From Artocarpus heterophyllus (lineage: Eukaryota > Streptophyta > Magnoliopsida > Rosales > Moraceae): a DNA stretch of 64,000 nt. The position numbers and the translations under genes were made by a program. Of this stretch, positions 36,889 to 47,546 are shown in pieces. Positions within the stretch are counted from its first letter, which is position 1, and every line of letters begins with the position of its first letter. The stretch lies in the NCBI GenBank assembly GCA_025403435.1, contig CM046347.1, forward strand, positions 23,944,597 through 24,008,596. Reading direction: 5' to 3'. The notes under the pieces were generated by a model, which saw only the letters and a program-made list of their open reading frames with translations, ran no database searches and was not told the DNA's origin.

Positions 36889-39074
36889 GCTCTTGCCCCC
36901 CATGTCAAATTTAGAGCAACTTTAGTGTTTGAAATTTTTATAATTTAGATACAGAGATTCTAGTAATTGGGAAGCAACTCCTGTGGAGTTCTCTTTAAGA
37001 TTAATAAAGATGATAGTTATATTAATGGTAATAAAGTCATAGATGCTTAGCATTCCATAGATGCTCGCCACATCAACCCATTATTGATTCCAACATATAG
37101 GTCCTTGGCTTATGACGTATCAGACTTTGTAAGGGCCTTTTCAATTTGGGTCCAGAGTTCCAACATTTCTTAGTTTTGTGTTAGCAGTTACCCTTCTTAA
37201 AATTAAGTCTTCAATGGCATATCTTCTTCCCTTGACCTTTCTGTTGTAATATCTCGTTGTCCTTTATTGATAAGTTGCAAGGCGCATTTGCAAGTCGATC
37301 CTTCTTTCTTCTAGCAGGTCAAGCTTGGCGTCCATGAGTTTGGTGTTTTCTTGCTCATTGTACCCCATTACTCGACTAGTTAGGGTAATCAACTCTACTA
37401 GCAGGATTGCTTCAATGCCATAAGTGAGGGAGAAGAGAGTCTCACCCGTAGTAGTTCTACTTGTGGTTCTATAAGCCTATAATATCTTAGGCAACTATTT
37501 TGCCCATCACCCGTTAAGGTCATCTAGGCATTTCTTTAGCATGTGCTTGATGATTTAATTAACTTTATCGACCTGTCCATTTGCCTATAGATAAACAATG
37601 ACCGAGAAGTTCTTATGGATGCCGAGGTCATCATAGAATTTCCTTGATCTTTAGTGAGTACTTTCAACCCTTCATCTTTAGTGAGGCAGCGGAGAAGATG
37701 GATGGAATTACCTCGATGGTAGAGCATATTGTCGTGGAGCAAGTAGGGTGTCAAATTGTAACGAGTCCTTTTGGCTTCTAAAGGATAAGGGGGGTAGTTC
37801 TCCTTTCAAGAGGTATGAGATTATAGGAGTCATCTAATTCTCCCTTTGGTCTACCACCATCACACCCTTGGCCTCTTTTTGTTGGACAGTGGGAACTTTT
37901 AGAATTTCCACAAGGACAACTCTTAATAGCTCTGAATCTTTAGACGTGGCGAGGTTAGCTAGCGTATCTGCATTGCTATTTTCAGTACATGGTATCTGCT
38001 TGACTTTCCAAGACCAGAACTTGGTAAGTTCTTCTTTGACCTTCCATAAGTATTTGAGCATCGTCTCATCTTATGCCTTATAGTCCTTTGAGATCTAGTT
38101 CACAACGAGCTGAGAATTGCCATAAATCCTCAAGGGATCGGCCTTTAGATGGCAGGCGAGCTTTAATCCCACAAGCAATGCTTTGTATTTGGCCATGTTA
38201 ATCAAGGCTTTAAATTTGAACCTTGTTGCCACTGTGATCTTGTGGTTCTAAGGGCTCACTAACATAACCCTTGCGCCTGCACCATGCTCGTTTGAGGAAT
38301 CATCGACGTATAACTCCTACTTCAACTTGTTTTAGTCTACTTCCTTCTCAACTTCTCTTAGCCATGTTGTGAACTCAGCTACCAAGTTGGCTAAGGCTTG
38401 CTCTTTGATTGTTGTTCTAGGCTTATACTCGATGTCATATTGACTTAGGTCAACTAACTATTTCAACAGTCACCTAGAGGTCTTTGGTTTTTGTAGTGCT
38501 TGTCTCAAGGGGTAGTTTGTTAACACTACTACCTTGTGCTTTAGGAAATACCTCTTCAATGTCATAGTTGATATAATTAGGGCCAAGGCAAGCTTTTCCA
38601 TTTTGGGATACTTTGTCTCCATATCGAGCAATTGCTTGTTTGTATAATAGGCTGGCAATTGGGTCTTTCCTTCTTGTCTAATTAGTACAGAGTTTATAGC
38701 ATGAGGTGAGATGGCCAAATAAATCTACAAGGTTTCCCCCAATAGAGCTTTAGAAAGTAGAAGGGGCTCTCCCAAATAGCCTTTTAGGTGTCTAAATGCA
38801 TCATTGCATTTCTCTACAATTTAAAGGGTTTTCTTCCTCTTAGGATGTTGAAGAATGGCATGCAATTATCGATTGCTCTAGAGATAATGCAGTTAAGTGC
38901 TGCCACATATCCTGTAGGCTTTTGTACCTCCTTGGGCTTCTAAGGGGCTTCCATGTCTAACAAAGCTTGGATTTTTTCTGGGTTAGCCTCTATTCTTCAC
39001 CTACTAACTATAAATCCCAGAAATTTCCTTGATCCTACATTGAATGCGCATTTAGAGGGTTAAGCTTCATTTTG
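36889..39074 (-). pseudogene. Tat element pol, C-terminal part (RT end, two RNase H domains, integrase remnant)
   Basis: Read on the minus strand from 39074. The RT end is KMKLNP, then a decayed NFWDL and PEEV-like region. The Ty3 RNase H is at 38470-38718 (LPAYYTNKQLLDMETKYPKMEKLALALI, VVLTNYPLRQALQKPKTS). A second, plant-type RNase H follows, whose end is at 37834-38061 (KVKQIPCTENSNADTLANLATSKDSELL). The pre-integrase region is at about 37680-37750 (MLYHRGNSIHLLRCLT). The integrase C-terminus is at about 37060-37640 (DDLGIHKNFS, ANGQVDKVN, AYRTTSRTTTGETLFSLTYGIEAI, LDLLEERRIDLQMRLATYQ, NWKGPYKV). Most of the integrase catalytic core is deleted between the last two. Two RNase H domains in one pol are typical of the Tat lineage. 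Confidence 0.85.
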
Positions 39075-40478
39075 TATATATACCAAATCTTGTCCTCTTT
39101 ACGTTTATATTTGTTGAATGTATGTTGAGCACACGGTAGTCTAAGACTGTCGGTCTAAACCTTAAGAATTGGGCATATGATGGACTGATTATGCGGAAGA
39201 CACGATTCTTAAGGTGACGGTCTAAAACATATGATCCGCAATCGAGGGAATAAAGTTGGGCGCTTTATTCATGTAAAAATAATTATGTTGTCTATATCCC
39301 TTTAGGGAGATGGTTTGTCTTAACCATCAGAGTTGGACTCCGTGAATAGAAACATTAGCACGTTGTCATAGGTGACGATGTGTTGGATAGGGACATAAAG
39401 TGAATTGATTTGGATTAATTATTCTATCTCGGCAAATCAATTCACTTTATATAGTCATTTGTATTGTATCTTAATCCTGAGATGAATAGTAGGCCCATTG
39501 TCTTGACTTGTGTCTTTTGATGTACCAAAGGGTGACTCCCACATCTCAATAGTGGTATGCATGCTGGTACGTTGGAGGCATGACTCTTGATAGCGTAGAC
39601 TTGTTATTCATAGATATAGAATCCATAGCTCCTCTTTAGGAGTAATGATATCCTCTTATATGCGTTATCCTATAATTGGAAAAATAGAACGCTCAACCAT
39701 TTGGATACATAGGTGTAACCGAATGGTATACTGTCTTTGGATGGTAAGTTTTCTAATGGTGAGATAATGGAACATAAGATAAAAATAATCAGGAAGGTAA
39801 GACAGAACTTGTCCTTAAGCCGATTATGGATTTTCATATGGGGATACGATACACTTTGATATGTCATGGAGACTTAGCTATACGAGCTTCGTAATTCTAT
39901 AAAGTTTGAGAGTGCAGCTCCAAGCTTTTAGTGGAGTAGCATTGGAGTTGATAATTGTAAAATGTATATCTAAGATATTGGGTTTCACGCATATCTTATC
40001 AGATATTGATCCGAACTTGATTCTGTTTTGAATTTTTGAGACCTAATCTGATAAGGACTGACCCCAGGACCAATCGCTATATAAAGGAAGTGAGTCTCAT
40101 GATTTACTCAGATCAATTTGAGAGATTAAGAGTGATACTCTTCTGGTGAGCATCTGAAAACTCCCTGAGAGCTTTTGTTCGCAAATCACAAACACTAGCT
40201 TTGGGTTCTCTCGATTGGTTGGAAGGAGAGTCACCGGTGGAAGAGCTGTACGTGTGAGTCCACACTCACTCCGGTCGTGGATAGAGAATAGCAAAGATGA
40301 CTAGTTGGTTGAGGCTCTTCTAGAACGTTACTTCTCTTCACGGATTGCGGAGGTTCTTCGGCACATAGAGGTTAGTAAGATCTGTTTAATTTATACATAT
40401 AGCATGTCAAACTTGTGTTTTGGAAAAGTACTCTAATGTTAAAAAAATTTTTAATTTTCGCTGTGCACCTCTCACCTA
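39075..40478 (+). repeat. Copia C 5' LTR, truncated and internally deleted
   Basis: Starts within the LTR at tatatataccaaatc (3' LTR counterpart about 42209). At about 39985 it jumps from the position equal to 43117 to that equal to 43605. Both sides share TTTCA, so a microhomology deletion is likely. The lost block contains the GC-rich motif array. Confidence 0.88.
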
Positions 40479-42114
40479 AGAGGTATATGTTCAATGGGAA
40501 AGTCTTCTTGGCTGAATCAGATGAACATGATAGGGATCCGTATACTTACGCAGAGGCTATGGAGGATGTTGATTCAAAACTCTGGACAGAGGCCATGAAC
40601 ATTGAGATGAAGTCTATGGAGACTAATCGGGTCTAGGAGCTTGTGGATCTTCCCGAAGGGGTAAAACCCATAGGGTGTAAGTGGATCTACAAGAGGAAAA
40701 GGGGAGTGAATGGAAAGGTCAAAACCTTTAAGGCTAGACTGGTAGCTAAGGGTTATACGCAAAAGGAAGGAATCGATTATGAGGAAACCTTTTCGCCTGT
40801 AGCCATGCTTAAGTCCATCCGGATTCTCTTGTCCATAGCTGCCGCTCTCGACTATGAGATTTGGCAGATGGATGTCAAGACGGCTTTTCTGAATGGCTAT
40901 CTTGATGAGTCCATTTATATGGAACAACCAGACAGGTTCAAGGTTGCGGGTCAAGAGGGTAAGGTTTGTAAGCTGCTAAAGTCAATTTATGGACTTAAGT
41001 AGGCTTTCTATTCTTGGAACATAAGATTTGACCAGGTGATCAAGACTTATGGGTTCTCACAAAATGTGGATGAACCATGTGTTTATAAACATATAAAGGA
41101 TGGGAAGGTGGTTTTTTTATTGCTCTATGTAGATGACATTCTGCTAATTGGCAATGACGTTGGGGCATTGTCATCGGTCAAATTATGGTTGACCAAGCAG
41201 TTTGACATGAAGGACTTGGGTGAGGCTAATTTTGTTCTCGGTATCTAGATCTTTCGGTATAGGAAGAACAAAATCATAGTTTTGTCACAAGCTGGCTACA
41301 TAGATAAAATTCTCAAGAGGTTCGCAATGCAGGATTCCAAGAAAGGTGGGCAACCATCTAGGTCTGTAATTACTCTTTCTAAGAAAGACTCTCCAAAGTC
41401 TTATGAAGAAAGAGAATACATGAAGAAGGTGCCTTATGTTTCTGCAGTGGGTAGTCTCTTGTATGCCATGCTTTGCACACGACTGGATATTAGCTATGTA
41501 GTCGGGATTGTAAGTCGATTTCAGGCGGATCTAGGACTGAACCATTGGGTTGCGGTAAAGCATATTTTCAAGTACCTGAGAAGGACTCGAGGGTATATGC
41601 TTGTGTATTCGGGTGAGGACTTGACTCCTCTAGGATACACTGACTTGGATTTTCAATCCTGTTTGGATTCTAGGAAATCGACTTCTGGGTTTGTGTTTAC
41701 TCTAGACGGTGGTGCCATCAGTTGGAGAAGTACGAAGCAAGATTGCACTTTAGATTCAACGATGGAGGCCAAGTATGTTTGGCTAGTGATGCTTCGAAAG
41801 AAGCAATGTGGCTCTACAAGTTCCTTGGGGATCTTGAGATAGTTCCTGGTATGGATAAGGCGGTATCACTGTACTATGATAACAGTGCGGTGGTAGCTAA
41901 TGCTAAGGAACCAAGATTTCACAAGAAGAGTAAACATATTGATTGGAAGTATCATGTGATAAAGGACTTCATTGACGGCAGGCATGTCACAGTGTACAAG
42001 ATCGCGTCAGAGGACAATTTAGCTGATCCATTTACGAAGACACTTACAGGAAGAGTCTTCGAGAAACATGTGGAAGCTATAGGGATGCAAGATTTGCTGT
42101 ATTTACTCACTTAG
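40479..42114 (+). pseudogene. Copia C reverse transcriptase and RNase H
   Basis: Begins just upstream of RT (MFNGKVFLAESDEHDRDPYTYAEAM). [31 protein letters not shown] and [13 protein letters not shown], with the active site LLYVDDILLIGND near 41125. RNase H: YTDLDFQSCLDSRKSTSGFVF at about 41640, SLYYDNSAVVANA and ASEDNLADPFTK. Stops at 40636 (TGG to TAG), about 41001 (CAG to TAG) and 41248 (CAG to TAG), and one frameshift near 41785, disable it. The RT residues themselves are kept. It is the best-preserved copia pol in the window. Confidence 0.92.
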
Positions 42115-42116
42115 TG

Positions 42117-42128
42117 CAAGTGGGAGAT
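42117..42128 (+). other. Copia C polypurine tract
   Basis: aagtgggagat stands directly before the 3' LTR start TGTTAGATATG. It matches the complement at copia B 29239-29249. Confidence 0.8.
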
Positions 42129-44091
42129 TGTTAGATATGTATGCCCTAAGGAGTAAAAATGTAATACGTTTTTGGAGACATTTTTATTAATAAAGAATTT
42201 ATTCATTTATATATACCAAATCTTGTCCTCTTTACGTTTATATTTGTTGAATGTATGTTAAGCAAACAGTAGTCTGAGACTGTCGGTCTAAACCTTAAGA
42301 ATTGGGCATATGATGGACTGATTATACGGAAGACACGATTCTTAAGGTGACGGTCTAAAACATATGATCCGCAATCGAGGGAATAAAGTTGGGTGCTTTA
42401 TTCATGTAAAGATTATGATTTTGTCTATATCCCTTTAGGGAGATGGTTTGTTTTAACCATCGGAGTTGGACTTCGTGAATAGAAACATTAGCACATTGTC
42501 ATAGGTGACGATGTGTTGGATCGGGACATAAAGTGAATTGATTTGGATTAATAATTCTGTCTCGGCAAATCGATTCACTTTAGACAGTCATTTGTATTGT
42601 ATCTTAATCTTGAGATAAATAGTGGGCCCGTTGTCTCGACTTGTGTCTTTTGATGTACCAAAGGGTGACTCCCACATCTCAATAGTGGTATGCATGCCGG
42701 TATGTTGGAGGCATGACTCTTGATAGCGTAGACTTGTTATTCATAGATATGAAATCCATAGCTCCTCTTTAGGAGTAATGATATCCTCTTATATGCGTTA
42801 TCTTATAATTGGAAAAATGGAGTGCTCAACCATTTGGATACATAGGTGTAACCGAATGGTATACTGTCTTTGGATGGTAAGTTTTCTAATGGTGAGATAA
42901 TGGAACGTAAGATAAAAATAATCGGGAAGGTAAGACAGAACTTATCCTTAAGCCGATTATGTATTTTCATATGGGGATACGATACACTTTGATATGTCAT
43001 GGAGACTTAGCTATACGAGCTTCGTAATTCTATAAAGTTTGAGAGTGCAGCTCCAAGCTTTTAGTGGAGTAGCGTTGGAGTTGATAATTGTGAAATGTAT
43101 ATATGGGATATTGGGTTTCATAATTATCATGAGCTTGAACTTTATAAGTCCATTTTGGTCCCCTTTGCTAGCTCACAAAATCCTGTAACGATACGGCATG
43201 CTTTTTCAATAATTGGTGACTTATGTGGGATTTATCAGATTGGTTTAAAATTTGAAAGAATCAAATAATTCATGTCTATTTATTGGTTAAATTAATTTTG
43301 TAATAAAATTAATTTAAGATAAACTTGTTGAATTATTGGGATCGGATAATTCTTGTCTGTTTATCGGTTGATTTAATTGGATAAATTAAATCAAGATAAA
43401 CTTGTAGAATTATTGTGAATTGATTTATTTTCTTAGAGATTATCTTGATGAATCAAAACTGAGACTTTATCCTATAGAATCTGGGGTGGAAAATAAAAGA
43501 TTCATGGAGATATTTACGCGAAAGTTCGGCCTGTCGATCTACGTGTTCGGCCTGCCGATGGGGCTGTTCGGCCTGTCGATTAGCGATAGATAAGATTACT
43601 CATTTTCACGCAGATCTTATCAGATATTGATTTGAACTTGATTCTGTTTCAAATTTTTGAGACCTAATATGATAAGGACTGACCCTAGGACCAATCGCTA
43701 TATAAAGGAAGTAAGTCTCATGATTTACTCAGATCAATTTGAGAGATTAAGAGTGATACTCTTCTGGTGAGCATCTGAAAACTCTCGAGAGCTTTTGTTC
43801 ACAAATCACAAACACTAGCTTTGGGTTCTCTCGATTGGTTGGAAGGAGAGTCACCGGTGGAAGAGCTATACGTGTGAGCCCACACTCACTCCAGTCGTGG
43901 ATAGAGAATAGCAAAGAAGGCCAGTTGGTTGAGGCTCTTCTAAAACGTTACTTCTCTTCACGGATCGCAGAGGTTAGTAAGATCTGTTTAATTTATATAT
44001 ATAGCATGTCAAACTTGTGTTTTGGAAAAATACTCTGATGTTAAAAATTTTCTTAATTTCCGCTGCGCACCTCTCACCTATTTTTCCAACA
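42129..44091 (+). repeat. Copia C 3' LTR
   Basis: 1963 bp, TGTTAGATATGTATGCC to TTTTTCCAACA. Motif array at 43524-43580 (three copies of TTCGGCCTG(C/T)CGAT). Confidence 0.92.
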
Positions 44092-44460
44092 CATGGATGC
44101 ATGGGAATTTGGTTGTAGCCCAAAGAAGCATCCATGAAGCTTAACAGCTCATGCCCCGCAATGGCGTCAACCAATTGATCTATTCACCGAAGAGGAAAGC
44201 TGTCCTTAGGCCAAGCCTTGTTCAAGTTGTTGAAGCCTATACAAGTTCTCCACCTCCTATTGGGCTTTCAAACAAGGACGTGATTTGAGATCCAGTCAGA
44301 GCAGTGTGATCCCTAATAAATCTATTTTTCTTTAACCTGTCGACTTCTTCTTTAAGTGTCTCGTACCTCTCTAGGTTCATGAGTCACCTTTTTTGCCCCT
44401 TTGGAGGGTAAATGGGGTTGATGTATAGGCAATAGTAGGTGATTTCTGGGTTTATTCTAT
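44092..44460 (-). pseudogene. Tat element RT, N-terminal part
   Basis: Minus-strand translation in mixed frames gives RYETLKEEVDRLKKNRFI, then GGGELV, NLNKAWPKDSFPL, IDQLVDAIAGHELLSFMDASLGYNQIPMHP. These are successive blocks of a Ty3/gypsy RT. The next RT block (KMKLNP) is found only at 39074, beyond copia C. The YxDD-containing middle is missing, not just displaced. Confidence 0.85.
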
Positions 44461-44776
44461 TATACATAGCGCCCTAAGGAGTAAAATATTGTAATATGCT
44501 TTGGGAGACATTTTATTAATAAAGAGTTTATTTATTATTCATATGCCAAATGTTGTCTTCTTAATGTTCATTTCCATTGAATATATGATAAGCAAGTAAA
44601 AGTTTGAGACTATTGGTGTAAACCTTTAAAAATCGTGCATATGATGGACAGATTATGCGAAAGACATGAATCTTAAAAGTGATGGTCTAAATCATAAGAT
44701 CAGCAATCAAGGGACTAAAGTGGGCACTTTATTCATGCTAAGATTGTTATGTTGTTTACATCCCTAATGGAGGCTA
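44461..44776 (+). repeat. Copia LTR fragment inside the Tat element
   Basis: About 316 bp matching the first part of the copia C 3' LTR (gccctaaggagtaaaa, ttattaataaagagttta, atgatggacagattatgcg), more diverged than A, B and C. It stands where Tat gag and protease should be, between RT and leader. Confidence 0.75.
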
Positions 44777-44938
44777 TCTACCTCTTCTTAATCCTCCAAT
44801 GCCTCCTCCAACTGATTTATCACCTCCTTGGGTGATAGAGTTGTTTGCATTGTCTCCAGTATAGTTGGTGCAAGTAGTTACCATCATGATGATGGTTGTT
44901 TGTTTTCAAAAGATGAAGGCCCTCTTTATAGCGCCAAT
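44777..44938 (-). other. Tat element leader and primer-binding site
   Basis: Short leader remnant. The complement of the PBS core TTGGCGC sits at 44931-44938, immediately inside the 5' LTR. Confidence 0.65.
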
Positions 44939-45591
44939 TGTTGATGGTGAAAATTAACTTCTTAATAATGCTCACAAATCACTCATGGTTCCCACGAATT
45001 AATGCGATAAAGATGAAAAATGAGGAAAGTAAGGAGGCACATAGATTTATAGTGTTTCACTCTAGAATGAGCTATGTCCACTGCATTTTTTCTTATCAAG
45101 AATTTGTATACGATACGCAGATTCTCTAGAAATTAAAGGATGGAAACTGCTTTTTTTTATGTAGGGGGTAAAGGGTTTCTCCTTGTTTTCCTTCTCTTTC
45201 TCTCTTCTCCATCTCTCCCTTTTATAAAATACTACATTATTATTCAAAAAAGATTAAAATATCACAATAGGGTTGGAATCTCCATGTTCTATACTAGCCT
45301 TTACACATGGTGTCTGTGCACATGTAGAGAGTGCATCGAGTTCCATGCTAGTGCTCTTAATTTTAGGTGCACTGGTTCGACTGCTAGTCTTGTCCATTCT
45401 TATATGTTCCTTCTTAGAATGATGGGCGCAATAATAGGCAAAGGATACGAAGCTTGTTTAACCTCGACCTCATCCTTAAGCGGCGAAGTAAATCAATTAT
45501 CTCGACTTTCACTTTGTGAGATTAATGGGCCGAGTTGGGCTTTTCATTGATCTCACCTTTGGGCCTTGGGCCGTCGAGATCTCCTACAGCA
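44939..45591 (-). repeat. Tat element 5' LTR
   Basis: 653 bp, forward view TGTTGATGGTG to CTACAGCA. Pairs with 11337-11976. Followed by the GCCAT target copy at 45592-45596. Confidence 0.85.
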
Positions 45592-45770
45592 GCCATTTAT
45601 TAGTGATAAACTCTGATAAACTGATAAACTCGAGTTTATCGAGTTTATTAGTGTTAAACTCGATAAACTTGAGTTTATCATTGGTAAACTCGATGAGTTT
45701 ATCACTAATATACGGCCATTTACCTAATTTAGAAAAATTATGATAATTTATTTTAAAAGTACTTATAAAA

Positions 45771-46272
45771 GGCCATTTAGCTCTATATTCCTATATATAA
45801 TGCACAAATGTTTCAATTTTATGTCACTTTTTGTTTTCAAAAAAAAAAAAAAAATCAAGTCCTTAAAGTAATTGAAATTTACTTCGGTCACATATGTGGA
45901 ACTCAATGTTAATTTCTTGACTCAGGGCCCCTTTGAAATAGTTGATGCTTTGGCTAGTATATGAAAAAAAAAAGTTAATTTGAGAATAGCATTTGAACAT
46001 ACTTGTTAAATAAGTCAATAGCTTTTTTTGTATAAAAAGTAGTGTAATTCAAGGATATGGTTGAAATTCTCAAATTTTTATTTTTAAATAAAAGGCCAAA
46101 GATATAAATAATAAAGCTTTTCGCAAACACCAAATCGTTGGTTTTCTAAAAAAGTGTTTGTGAAAGCAAAAATTATTTTTTACGAGTCTATCCAAGCCTG
46201 TCAAAAAACAACATTTGGAGTAATTAAGCCACAAATAACTTTTTTTAAACTATTCCAAACATGGTCCATGGA
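45771..46272. other. AT-rich spacer, nothing recognised
   Basis: No gene or defined repeat was seen. A-run at 45840-45855. Confidence 0.5.
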
Positions 46273-46281
46273 TTAAAATAA

Positions 46282-47470
46282 AAATTAATTCCACTTTTGA
46301 ACCCTAAATTCTATGAACTTTTAAAGGCAATAAATCATATCCTTAAACTATTCAACTTGTCCCAATTTGGCCCTTTCGATACTAAATCCATTAAATATTG
46401 TTAGAATTGAGTCAGTAATTTCACTTTTGACCCCCTAAATTATGCAATTTGTCTAATTTTGATCTATAAACTTTAAACTATAACAAATGACACCCTTAAA
46501 CTATGAAACTATTTTGGCTATTCTGTTACTAAATCTATTAAATACTAACATATCAAGCCAAATATGTATGAACCTTATTGATTAATTATAAATTGAGGGT
46601 CAAAATTAAATCTTTTGTATCCGAATTTCACGCATCTTAGACCTAGAAATTGGGGTTTCATAGAAAAATATACATTTTTATTGACTTAAAATTAATAATA
46701 ACTTTAAGGTTTTTCACTGATTATTGATTCCAATTAAGCAAAGTATTCATTATTACATCATTTATGTAGTTTTAACCCCAAAATTTAGTAATGAAAATGA
46801 CAAGCTGGTTATATAGTAGTCTCTATGTGTCATTTTTAGTACTTCGTAAACATACCAATATATCCAAGTGTTTTTTTTCCTTATTTATTCATATTTCTTT
46901 AATTTTAATTCACAATAATACAAACTCAACATCAGCTATACGATGGAGAAAATTTAAGAAAACTTCTTATGAAAAAAATAGTAAAAATTTTATCAAAAAA
47001 TTATAGAAAAGAAGAAAAAATAGTAAAACTTGCATAAAACTTTTATCAAAAAAATTATAAAAAAAGAAGAAAAAAGCATAAAACTTACACAGTGGAAAAA
47101 CATTACGAATTTTGCCTTCAATATATATGTTAAAAATATATTTGTGCCAACAGTTCAAAATGGTTATTTGTCTCAATATGTCAATATTTAATGGACTTAG
47201 TAACTAAAGGGTCAAAAGAGGAAAAGTTTTGTAGTCCAGGTGTGTGACTTGTTATGTGTAAAAATTCAGGGTCAAAATGGGACAAGTTTATAGTTTAGGG
47301 ACCAAAAGTGAAATTATTGGCTCAAAATCTATCAATATTTAACGATTTAGTAACGAAGGGTATAATGAAACAAATTGCATAGTTTAAAGGTGTGATTTGT
47401 TGCGTTTTAAAGTTTAGAGATGGAAATAGGACAAGTCGCAAAGTTTGTGAGTTAAAAGTGAAATTAACCC
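46282..47470. mobile_element. Mutator-like foldback element 1 (non-autonomous MULE)
   Basis: 1189 bp flanked by the 9-bp direct repeat TTAAAATAA (46273-46281 and 47471-47479). Long terminal inverted repeats of about 280-300 bp can be traced: left ttaattccacttttga and ctataaactttaaacta, right agtgaaattaaccc and tagtttaaaggtgtg. There is no transposase; the interior is AT-rich. A 9-bp duplication with long inverted arms is the Mutator-superfamily signature. Confidence 0.8.
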
Positions 47471-47546
47471 TTAAAATAAACTACCAAACTAAAAGTTGGT
47501 TTTGGAGATGTCTAAAAAAAAGGGTTTATGATGGACCAATTCATTA

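Larger units (their letters stand above)
39075..44091 (+). mobile_element. Copia element C, internally deleted (RT-RNase H plus two unequal LTRs)
   Basis: Same family as copia A and B, opposite strand. The 5' LTR (39075-40478) lacks its first ~80 bp, an internal block of about 0.5 kb and its last ~13 bp. It runs straight into the sequence just upstream of RT, so PBS, leader, gag, protease and integrase are absent. The 3' LTR (42129-44091) is complete. It is inserted in the Tat RT, and about 75 Tat codons are missing at the junction. No target duplication is visible. Confidence 0.9.
11337..45591 (-). mobile_element. Tat-type Ty3/gypsy element, carrying nested insertions
   Basis: Two same-orientation LTRs (11337-11976 and 44939-45591) are each flanked on the outside by GCCAT (11332-11336 and 45592-45596). 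This supports a single insertion event. On the minus strand, from the right, the order is 5' LTR, PBS (TTGGCGC, complement at 44931-44938), leader, a gap where gag and protease should be, RT, RNase H, a second RNase H-like domain, integrase remnant, spacer, an antisense ORF (12967-15351) and the 3' LTR. The dual RNase H arrangement and an antisense extra ORF point to the Tat/Grande/Retand group. It is interrupted by a solo LTR, a chromovirus, copia B and copia C. All coding parts are decayed. Confidence 0.8.
11281..45770. mobile_element. Palindromic foldback MITE, split by a 34-kb insertion
   Basis: The left arm, 11281-11336, contains tttaaaataaatga and aaaattaggtaactggccat. The right part, 45592-45770, contains the inverted counterpart: cactaatatacggcc, ccatttacctaattta and ttattttaaaagta. 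The arms pair once the insertion 11337-45591 and one GCCAT copy are removed, which leaves a near-perfect palindrome. The centre (45597-45705) is built of repeated gataaactc/gagtttatc words in both orientations. No transposase is present. The outer limits are estimates. Confidence 0.65.

Noticed and set aside
27200..36893. GCTCT as a firm target duplication of copia B
   Set aside because: The left copy is three bases away from the LTR, and GGCTCT plus ATT also resembles the PBS complement, so chance or a remnant is equally possible.
46967..47176. ORFs in the interior of MULE 1 as a transposase remnant
   Set aside because: Phe/Lys-rich low-complexity frames with no MULE, zinc-finger or other motif.
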